From positions 190,460-254,459 of the forward strand of contig JBNGIO010006345.1 of the NCBI GenBank assembly GCA_049999805.1: a stretch of DNA of 64,000 bases. Direction: 5' to 3'. Positions 55,289-64,000 of the stretch are shown here, one piece after another; the stretch's first letter is position 1; the number at the start of each line of letters is the position of its first letter. Position numbers and translations under genes: made by a program. Origin of the DNA: Folioceros fuciformis (Eukaryota > Anthocerotophyta > Anthocerotopsida > Anthocerotales). Under the pieces are notes generated by a model. The model was not told the origin of the DNA and did not search any database. It was given only the letters and a program-made list of their open reading frames with translations.

Positions 55289-56904
55289 GGAAATTTGCTT
55301 CACATTCAAGATCGCCTACCTTCAATGCACATTCTCCTACGGCGTGACCGCTCGCACGCGGGCAACAAGCCAGTTGTTTGGCTGCCATCGTCGGAGCTAG
55401 ATGAGCGCGTCTTCCACAGATATCACCGCAGGTAAGCACGGGCTGCGCACGACCTTCCCGCGTTCCGAGAATCTCTCAAGAAATTCCATTCTCTCAAGAA
55501 ATTCCAGTGACTTGGTGAATCGCACGCAAAAGCTAGTGTCCCCGGGCCCCCAAATGGATGGGATCCATGCCACCTTCTAAACCGGAGATGGACTGTTTAT
55601 AGCGAACCCTAAACAAAACAGGGTTTATGTGCGGGATGGATAGAAATTGACGCTTTCGATAACACTATGTACAGTGTACATATCAGGCGGTGAAACCAGA
55701 TCTACCTGAAACCCATATCACCTTGGATGAAACTGGTCAGGCTCTCTACCTGACGACCTGTTGCGTCTTGAAAGCTGAAGAGCATGCGCCCATATTCCAT
55801 ATCCGATTCGGCCTGTCTCGCCAGCCTAATCTTCATCTTCATCCACCTCCTCCTTCCCTTTCCTTCCCTAGGTACGCTTGTTCAAGATACATACACTGCA
55901 AGCATGCGCGTACAACTTCAAGCTTCTCCCACTTGTGCCCATGAATATGGGTAAAAGTACATCGTATGCTGTCGAAGATTGACGCAGCTGCCGTCCACGG
56001 CTGATTCAGCAAGATCATTCGTGGACGCTAATCCACCAGGGAAACCAGAACGGCCGGAGCCGAAGCATCATGACTGAACTTAGGAGCAGGGGCTGGTACC
56101 GGATTTGCCTTGTTCTCCTGCACCACAAGCTTGCGAATACTTAGTTGACCCCGCAGTCAGTCGAAGCATCTTGTCTGAAATTGTAGGGGAGTAGTGGTGG
56201 CCTCTCCAGCAATGTCAGAAGCTGTGCCGTGGACAGTTAGCTTCAGAGCAAATCAAACTTCAACATCATGTTGGCACAGTTGCAGCATAGAGCAGTACAG
56301 TATGTAGTTCAATGGCAAGATGGGCCAGGGTAAGGAAGGTAGACCAGGATATGAATGCCTTGCTGACGTGAGGCAGAATATGCTTACCTTTAGAATCAGC
56401 CCAAATCGTCGGAGTCTGATCAGATCGCACAAGGCAAAAACAAATTCACCATGAAGAATAGACATGACCAGAATACATCACATTGGTCCTTGCAGAAGGA
56501 AAGTATGGAATACCGTTACCGAGAACTGACATGGCATAATACATTTTAGGGTTCCGCATACGGTCTATGCTTTTCGCCTTTACAAACATTGACTGCATCG
56601 GCAGGCTGCGGCCATAGGGGCATGATCCCGATTTGGCCATCACCGACTTGGACGCTTTTTCTTTTGACACATCGTCCTACTCGTGGAACGAGGGGGAACG
56701 TGGAGCGTGGAGCCCTCTAAAGCAAGGTGAGGGAAAACTTGGCATTCTCCGTTTGTGGGTGAACTTGAGAACATCACCCACGTCACGATTCTCCACGGGA
56801 AGATCTTGTGTTTTTGCGATTCGTTAGCTATGGAATACCCATATGGACATAAGGTCATAAGGTTTTGTTTTTCAATTTGATGTTTTAATCAATAGTCTAT
56901 GGCA
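55289..56904. other. 5' flank of the glycosyltransferase plus duplicated segment
   Basis: This contains the promoter side of the glycosyltransferase and, at about 56150-56480, the block shared with 47320-47600. No intact gene. Confidence 0.4.
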
Positions 56905-58250
56905 TCTCCCACATATGGATTTTAGGCTCCATGTTACATTTCAAGCTGCCACATGGTATGGACTTTGTTTTCTTGTGTCATTGCCCCTTCAATAGACTGG
57001 TCAAGAACAATGAAGAATCTTGTATGGTCCATAACTTTGATTCTTCTCTGTATACAATCTTTTCTGGTCCATACCTTTCTTTCTTGTGGGGGGTCCAATG
57101 TTTGCGGAGGAAGACTTGCAGATGGCCTTCTAGATTACCTAAGGAACCCTACACCCTGAGTGAGCATAGTGCTGAATGCAGTCTCAAATTGCCTTGGAGG
57201 TGCTGGGTTTAGAGCTGAATGCAGTCTCAAATTGCCTTGGAGGTGTTGGGTTCAGAGCTGAATGCAGTCTCAAATTGCCTTGGAGGTGCTGGGTTCATAG
57301 CTGAATGCAGTCTCAAATTGCCTTGGAGGTGCTGGGTTCAGAGCTGAATGCAGTCTCAAATTGCCTTGGAGGTGTTGGGTTCAGATTGCCTAGCAGCTGG
57401 TGGTTCCATGTCATACGAGCAAGTAAGAGGTGCAGGGGTATTTGAGGATGGCGAGGTAGTTGGATTGGAGGTTGCAGGCACCCTAAAACCTTGCAAGCTA
57501 AGCGGAACTTGTAGATTGCTATTGTAAACTATGTTGCCCTTGTATATTGGCCCAATATAGTGCGATGAATTGGCACATTGGCATGTAGACTACGGCGACG
57601 TTGCAAATTATCCCTTCATTGTGCGTCGCACACTGCGTTGTAGATGGAACATGTAGAGTGTGTTATCATTGGTCCATGTTCACTGCATTATATATTGTCC
57701 ATGCAAAATTGCCATGCCACTTGCCCACCAGATAGTCTTGCATATTGCAAATGACTATGAGTGTCACTCTCACACACCTTGGAGTGAGCAGCTACAGGGA
57801 GGGATTGGAGGGTTTGATTTCAACTAAGGGTATATGCACTTGGGCTTGCAAATGTCCTCAGGGGTTTCAAGAGTAGTGTGCAAGTGCTAACTCTAGTTGT
57901 AGATGTCCTTGTAGATAGCAGGTCCAGATTATCTCTCAAATGGCCTTGCATCGTGCGGTTGTAACTAACAAGTGCAACCTGCATGTCAGGATTGCATATG
58001 TAGGTTGCCTTGGAGGGTGTGGTGGCAGTTTGCTTTGTTGTGTGCATTGCATATTCCACGCTGCACATAGTCCTCTAAGTGTAGGTTGTGGATTCCCTTG
58101 GTGCAAGGCTTGCGGAACCTTTGGACATTGCATTGCACATAAGACAATATCCAATGTAGTTGTAGAAGCCCTTGCAAAATGCTTCCCACCTTGGCTTTCA
58201 TATGCCCTTGTAACTTACAAGTGCTTTCTAGGTTGCATGTATGTATTATA
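56905..58250. repeat. Dispersed repeat S, copy 2
   Basis: Same family and orientation as 37440-38345, with the addition of the 43-bp array at 57171. Rightward of about 57850 it continues in similar TTGCA-rich, CCTTG-rich sequence that copy 1 lacks. Confidence 0.75.
57171..57385. repeat. 43-bp tandem repeat, five copies
   Basis: GCTGAATGCAGTCTCAAATT, extending through GCCTTGGAGGTGCTGGGTTC, is repeated five times with only one or two changes per copy. Copy 1 of the S family holds a single diverged unit at the same place. Confidence 0.97.
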
Positions 58251-58450
58251 GTTGCAACCCTAAGCCTTCCACAACATTCCGTGTGTTGTACAAGCCTTGT
58301 AGGTTGCCCGAGACAATGTGTATGCAAAGGGATTTGGAGGGCATGAACTTCCTTCCCGATATGTATCGACTTCACTTGGTTTTAAGGATGTTTTGTAGAG
58401 AGTTCAGGAGCAGGGTGGAGCCATTGAGGGTGTACCTGCAGCCATGGACA

Positions 58451-58728
58451 AAGGAGGCCACTCCATGGGTGTGGAGCAGCATTTGCCTTTTGCGGTCTTT
58501 TGTATTAGTGTGAAGTCTTCCTGTAAGGGCTCATGGAGTCTATGATTTTGCCTGTAATCCATTGTTGGACCATGTAGCCCTCAAAGGAGGAGGCCACTCC
58601 ATGGGTGTGAAGCAACATTTGCCTTTTGCGGTCTTTGTAGTAGTGTGAAGTCTTCCGGTAAGGGCTCATGGAGTCCATGATTTTGCCCGTAATCCATTGT
58701 TGGGCCATGTAGCCCTCAAAGGCTTGGA
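58451..58728. repeat. 138-140-bp tandem duplication
   Basis: Two copies begin GGCCACTCCATGGGTGTG and end TGGACCATGTAGCCCTCAAA or its variant. On the minus strand the copies read WITGKIMDSMSPYRKTSH and WITGKIIDSMSPYRKTSH, giving a repeated block of about 46 residues in a 140-codon open frame (58505-58927) of unknown nature. Confidence 0.9.
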
Positions 58729-58884
58729 ATAAAGAGTTCATGTTTTCATTCCCCCCACTGTATGGTTCCATACCCGTTGCCTTTCTGTAGTAGAAGGTGT
58801 TGCAAGACCATCGTTGCATGGAGTGAGATGGACCTGGTTGGCTGTGACCCTTTGGCCATGACCCTTCCCTCAAGAAGGAGGTGA

Positions 58885-59100
58885 TCAAGAGCATGCTAAC
58901 TTGGTTTCCATTAGACGGTGCCCTCAAACCCTAAAAACTATAGAGATCATGTGAGATAAGAAATATAATGTTCTTTGCGGTGGGAGAGAAAGAGAAAAGG
59001 CATGCTAACTTGGTTTCCATGAGACTGTGCGCTCGAACCCTAAAACCCATAGTGATTGTGTCCGGAAAGAAATATAATGTCCTTGGTAGTGGGTGTCGGG
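58885..59100. repeat. Direct duplication of about 105 bp, diverged
   Basis: GCATGCTAACTTGGTTTCCAT, followed by CCTAAAA and AGAAATATAATGT, occurs twice, at about 58893 and 59000. Confidence 0.8.
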
Positions 59101-59299
59101 TGATTGGATGGCCACATAGGGAGAGTAGCAAGGTGAATCTCACTTGTAGCATGTTTTTTTTAGTTTTTAAATAAACTGTCCATGTTTATTTGTGACATGC
59201 ATAAAGTTGTTGAGATTAGGTTTTTTAATAGATTCATCTATTCATTTTTCCATCATTTAAGGGGCAAGAGCAAGAGGTTGACGCCAGAAAATCCATGTT

Positions 59300-59600
59300 C
59301 TGGACGGAATTGGATTACAATTGGGAACGATGAGCAACGAAAACAGCAAGCTTGCGTTGGAATCGGATGACAATGTGTGAAAGAAGAATGACGAACGCAG
59401 CAAACTTGCCTTGAAATTAGATTGCAATTTGTGAAAGAAAAATGTCGAAGGCAGGAAGCTTGCCTTGGAATTGGATCACAATTTGAGAGAGGGAACGACG
59501 ACAGAAGGCAGTTTGCCTTGGGATTGTATCACAAATGCGAAAGAAAACGTGCAAAGCAGCAAGCTTGCCTTGCAATTTGATTACACTTGAGCAACGACGT
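59300..59600. repeat. Minisatellite of about 60 bp, five diverged copies
   Basis: Units contain AGCAAGCTTGCCTTGGAATT, GGATCACAATTTG and GAAAGAAAAATG with variation. Confidence 0.85.
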
Positions 59601-59675
59601 CGAGGCTGTGCATACATAGTGGTGCGCTAGAGCTGCAGTGTGCGCAAGGCCTGCTACCCCGGCTTTACACGTCGA

Positions 59676-60119
59676 TCAAGGACCTTGCTTGCAATCGGAG
59701 TCCCCACGCGCGACAACCATGACGCTGCACATCTCAGCCAAATAGGACAAGCTGTCAAAAATTTCCTCCTCTGCAGTAGCTCCTCTTGCGTATGTGAATC
59801 TTGCACTTGCAGCCTCGAATTCCCGGCAGAGTTCCTGACAAGTAGCCTTCATAGGCGCGTTTCCCTTCCACCCGGCGGTACTCACTGCCTTAGCCCCTGC
59901 GGCTGCTCCGGATCCAGATAGTAATCCGGGACGCGAGGAAACCTTTCTTGGGAAGCGCAAGCGGACGAGCCGTCCACCGCGCCTCGGTGGCCGGAATCCT
60001 TTGAGCAGATCATGCAGCGAGCAGTTGCAGTGGCGATGGTAAGGCCCGTGATTGGAGCTCACACAACTCAAGGCGCTGGAGAAGATGGAGCCAGGATTCA
60101 CGCCTCCAGTTAGAGCCAT
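59676..60119 (-). CDS. Hypothetical protein with organelle-targeting-like N-terminus
   Basis: An open frame of 147 codons from an ATG. The first 80 residues are rich in Ser, Arg and Gly and poor in acids (SLHDLLKGFRPPRRGGRLVR), like a transit peptide. The rest is acidic-helical (QELCREFEAASARF). There is no recognisable family. It may be the first exon of a longer gene, or chance. Confidence 0.35.
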   Translation of the reverse strand: MALTGGVNPGSIFSSALSCVSSNHGPYHRHCNCSLHDLLKGFRPPRRGGRLVRLRFPRKVSSRPGLLSGSGAAAGAKAVSTAGWKGNAPMKATCQELCREFEAASARFTYARGATAEEEIFDSLSYLAEMCSVMVVARGDSDCKQGP

Positions 60120-61930
60120 GGCCTAGTCCTCCAGCAAACAGCCTCTCTAACCACCGGATGCGCAGTGGTCACAAGGATGCCATGCATCCGACCGCATCCG
60201 CTCACAGTGCCTCTTGCATCCTGTCCTCGAGGTGCGTTCCTGCTAGAGACGCAGGGCGTATAAGCAGACTTCTTGGCATCCTACACGGCTTTCGCAATTG
60301 CGCAAGGCTCTACCGTGACCGTCAATCCAGTGCCGCACTGCTCTGTCTGCCGTCTTCATGAAGTAATTCCTGGAGTAGAATCTTGCGGGCTGTTGCTGAT
60401 GGGAGCTGTCACGCTGCAGTTCCATTTAAGATGCCAGGCCTTCAAGAGCAGAGCAAGGACCTGCAGTGCCGTATGCTTCTGGTAGCGGAGGTAGGTGGCG
60501 GAAACGACAGAGTTCGAGGGGAGATGGAAGTGTTTCCAAGCCCGGGGCAGGCGAGAGCAGCGAACAAGTGCAGTCACAGCTAGCGAAGTGACCAAAGAGA
60601 AACCAGTTGACCACAGACGTGTCCGGGAACCCGACAGAACGAGACAGACAGCATGAGACAGAAAAGTGAGCTCATGCATTCGTCGCTTCCTTGCAAGATA
60701 CAAAACGTCAATTCAAATGCAAGTTGTTCTGTAATCTGCACTCTTTCTGCTGTTGCGCCACACTCTTTAAGCATCGCAGATTGTAGTGATGCATGCACTT
60801 GCAACGCGTTGGTTGTTGGTGGGACTCGGGATTGTGCCCCGTCACGCTCTGAGAGCCCCGCCAGGTCTAGGCAACGACGTATGTGGGCGACGCACTTGCG
60901 TTCGTGCCCTTTCCTTGGAATGGTTTTTTATTCTGGTGGGACACACGGCCTTCTTAGAATACAGTGAGGTCGAAGGAGAACCTCTGTTGCTATCGCTATA
61001 CGGCGTGAGGTGAACTTATGTGCAGGGCTGATTGGCTCATTTCGGTGCCCTGCTCCCGCGGAGCGTCTTCTGTTCAGAGCTGCCACATCATCAGGAATGA
61101 TGAAGGATATGCCATGTCTGAGTTCTGCGGTTGGGGTTGAGCTCTTCGCTAGTCACACATGTCATCAGGTTATGTGTTTTGGAGGTTAGTCGCCATGCTT
61201 CGAAATCCGAGCTGCGGATGGGCCCGGGCGCAAGCCTGAGCACAACTTTAAGGGATCTTCCTAGCCATCGTCTTCACAGCTCTAGACCGCCCGTTTCAAC
61301 CACTTCCAGGTTTGTCCTTCATCCACCCTGGAAGTTTAGTGATGATCCAGCAGAGGTATTTCCATGATGTCCTCCTTGAGGCTGAGATGGTTGACACATA
61401 TGTGTGCTGCTTAGCAATGTCATGGCTTACCAGCAGAGGGAGGAGAAGGAGGAGATGAAATCTTTGGTTTGAAGCAGCATGGCCGGCCTTCCTTCTGTTG
61501 TCCTTCCATCTCACGCTGTCTGGGATGCCTTGCCTGTATTTGGCAGACGTGCGACTCACTCATTCACGTACACGCCGCGTGCAGGATAATTATGTATGTA
61601 CCTACGTTTCCATTGTGCTCACGCGGTTTCATGTCACAGCTGGAAGTAGGCACCAGAACCAGAAGCATTTGCATCTGCTCTTCTTCTCTTCCCTCTTCCT
61701 CACCTCTTGTTTTCTCTGTGGCGTGGCTGGTGTGGCGGGGAAATCAAGAAGTGCTGACACTGGAGTATGGAATACCAAACAGGAAAGAGAGTATTCACCA
61801 CAATGCTGAGAGTCGGGAGTCCGCTGTGGGTCCCCAAACTACCGCAACCCCCCTTCCCGAAGGAGACATCTAGGGGCTTACAGCGACATGGCGCAGGACA
61901 TCTTCGGTTTCGCGTAACTTCTACCAGCAG
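60120..61930. other. Gene-less region
   Basis: Short open frames only, with no motif or splice chain that I can support. Confidence 0.35.
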
Positions 61931-61939
61931 TTTTTTTGT

Positions 61940-62145
61940 GCAAACCATGGAACGCGAACGCATTTGGGCTCTCCAGTAATGCGTATGCGCTGCGAACGCG
62001 CTTGGACTCTCCAGTAATGCGCATGCGCTGCGAACGCGATTGGACTCTCCAGTAACGCGCATGCGCTGCGAACGCGCTTGGACTTCTAGTAATGCGTATG
62101 CGCTGCGAACGAGCCTGGAATCTCCACTAACGCGCAGCACTGCGA
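61940..62145. repeat. 38-39-bp minisatellite, five copies
   Basis: The unit contains TGCGCTGCGAACGCGCTTGG and ACTCTCCAGTAATGCGCA. It is CpG-rich and built on the alternating word GCGCATGCGC. Confidence 0.93.
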
Positions 62146-62513
62146 ACTCACTTGCCTCTAGCCACACTCACCCTCGCGTTTGGGTTTGAGGTTCGCTCCC
62201 CCGCGGCGTGGCTTCCCCGTTGAATTCGATGGCCACAGGCAGGATGCAGATTTGATGCGGCTTGGACGTCAAGGAGTGTGCCTTGGGCGTCAAGCGGCCC
62301 CGTGGCTTCAGAGGGTCTGAGGCTCAAAGTTCATCCCCTGTCCTATTAAATTGAAGATGGATATGTGTTTTCATTGAGTGTCGGGATAGTTACAATATTG
62401 AGCGTTCATTTGCGTCCTTAATCTATGCAGGGTACTACGTGAAGAGGTATGTCTGTTGGTTGATGCCTCTTGGATGAAGAGCTGCTGGTGACGGGTCTTG
62501 GACTGTCACTCCA

Positions 62514-64000
62514 TTACTCCCGCTCAGCTCTAGCATCCAGACTTGTAAGAGATGAAGAATCAGATGAGGTTCTGAGGTCCACGAGGCCTAAGGCTGAAGT
62601 GAGTGCTTCATGCTTGGCTTTGCCTAGCGACTTAGTGAGGAGGTCGGCTAAGTTGGACTCTGTAGGAACGTATAAAAGCTTGACAATACCTCTCACTACA
62701 AGCTGCCTCACAAAGTGATAAGCCACTTCTATGTGCTTTGTTCTAGCGTGAAATCTGTCACTCTTGGTTAAAGCAATAGCTGCAGTGCTGTCACAGTGTA
62801 GAACAGTGGGGTCAGCTTGTGGGTAGCCAAGATCTTCAAGGATCTGCCTGCAGTGTACAATTTCTTTTCCGGCCTTGGATAGGGCTCCATATTCGCTTTC
62901 AGCACTAGATGTAGAAATCGTGGCAAGCTTCTTGCTTGACCATGCATGATATAGCTGATCCTCCCAGCGTGAAAACGTAGGCTGCAACACTTCGACGAGC
63001 ATCAGGGTCTGATGCCCAGTCGGCAACAGACCAGCCCTCAAAGTTAAGCACTCCGTTACTTGACCTCTTGTAGGTGATTCCACGGTGAGTTGTGCCCTTC
63101 AAATAACGATAGATTCTCTTCACGCACATCCAGTGTGCCCTGCCAGGATTAGACATGAACTGTGCTACACTAGAGGCAGCATAGGAAATGTCATATCGTG
63201 TCCAACCATGCAAGTAGATAAGACTGCCAACAACGCTAAGGTAAGGGACCTTGGCCATGTCCTCCTTTTCTACCTCAGTTGTGGGGCAGTCAGCTGAGGT
63301 GAGTTTGATTCCAGCTGAAAGTGGTGTTGGGGCAGGCCGGGCGTCTGAGAGCTTGAACCTATCTGGAATTTCAAGTACATACTTTGACTGAAGCAAGGAT
63401 AGAGTGCCTGCCTTTCTATCTCGGCGGATTTGTACACCGAGACTATACTCCAGGGGCCCTATGTCCCTCATCTTGAACTTGGCAGCAAAGCATCTCCTTT
63501 ACATCTGCAAGCAGCTTTCCAGGGTCATTGGTAAACATGATGCAGTCGTCGACATACAGGGCCAACGCCAGGAATTTGTCTCCTCTTCGCAGCAAGTATA
63601 AGTTCTGGTCTGCTAAGGTCTTGACAAAGCCAAATCGAATAAGGTGGCCATCAATCAGCGCGTAGAATTCAGCTGGTGATTGCTTGAGGCCGTACAAGCC
63701 CTTGAGGAGCTTGCAGACCCAGGTAGGTCTCTTGGGGTCAACATACATCGGTGGTTGCTCCATGTAAATCTCCTCCTTTAGTGTGGCATAGAGGAAGGCT
63801 GTCGAAATGTCCAGTTGGTGTACATCAAGGTCGTGCTCAGCTGCAATTGCCAGAAGGAATCTGACAGATTGAGCAGCCACCACGGGTGCATAAATGTTAT
63901 CTCCGTAGTCAAGGCCAGGCCTTTGACTATAGCCCTTGACCACCAGCCTTGCCTTGAGTCTTTCTGTTGTTCCATCGGATTTCAGCTTTCGTTTGAAGGT
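62514..64000 (-). mobile_element. Ty1/copia retrotransposon pol, partial and frame-broken
   Basis: Minus-strand pol continues off the right edge. The visible order is RT start (VKGYSQRPGLDYGDNIYAPV), DVHQLDISTAFLYATLKEEI, the active site YVDD at 63545-63556, MRDIGPLEYSLGVQIRRD, then the RNase H region (SWSSKKLATISTSSAESEYG, DSTAAIALTKSDRFHARTKH) and the stop at 62514. Two breaks are visible: a one-base shift near 63487 and a doubled CATG at 62941-62948. The copy is therefore inactive. No LTR was identified with confidence between 62150 and 62513. Confidence 0.95.

Noticed and set aside
37440-58250. CRISPR-like array in the 43-bp and TTGCA-rich repeats
   Set aside because: This is plant nuclear DNA; the units are contiguous with no unique spacers.

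Overview
The window is nuclear DNA of a land plant. The gene families are plant ones: a spatacsin homologue, the CAAX protease STE24, ribosomal protein L32 with a telo-box upstream, a nucleus-encoded group II intron maturase, mitochondrial SAM50, an EXORDIUM/PHI-1 protein, a methylesterase and a family-14 glycosyltransferase. STE24 introns are very short (79-141 bp) and gene-rich blocks alternate with repeat-rich blocks. That would fit a compact early-diverging land plant such as a lycophyte or hornwort, but this is inference. Two runs of N mark a draft assembly.

Left third (1-25.2 kb), gene-rich. The window opens with at least 7.2 kb of an intronless spatacsin frame on the minus strand, running off the left edge. 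Next come a two-exon small membrane protein with a GC-AG intron (+), a 14-exon STE24 gene (-), a JTB-like secretory-pathway membrane protein (+, divergent from STE24) and a LysM protein (-). After a (TA)n and minisatellite block come RPL32 (+), an RT-dead maturase (+), SAM50 (-) and a protein with two tandem trihelix/SANT-like domains (+).

Middle (25.2-42 kb), mostly transposon debris, AT-rich spacers and minisatellites. One alpha/beta hydrolase (methylesterase-like) gene here has broken frames. A degraded MULE transposase with a SWIM motif lies at about 38.7-41.0 kb.

Right third (42-64 kb). It holds an EXORDIUM-like gene whose N-terminus is lost in an assembly gap, and a two-exon family-14 glycosyltransferase. 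A segment at 45.8-47.6 kb is a diverged duplicate of the glycosyltransferase flanks at 53.5-56.5 kb and retains only a piece of the gene's 3' exon. Many tandem repeats follow, including a striking Thr-Pro-encoding satellite at 50.85-51.2 kb. A frame-broken Ty1/copia pol runs off the right edge.

The genes are unrelated single-copy housekeeping or cell-biology genes; there is no operon or biosynthetic cluster. No convincing new multi-gene system was found. The best leads are the catalytically dead maturase, the GC-AG small membrane protein, the tandem-domain DNA-binding protein and the segmental duplication around the glycosyltransferase.
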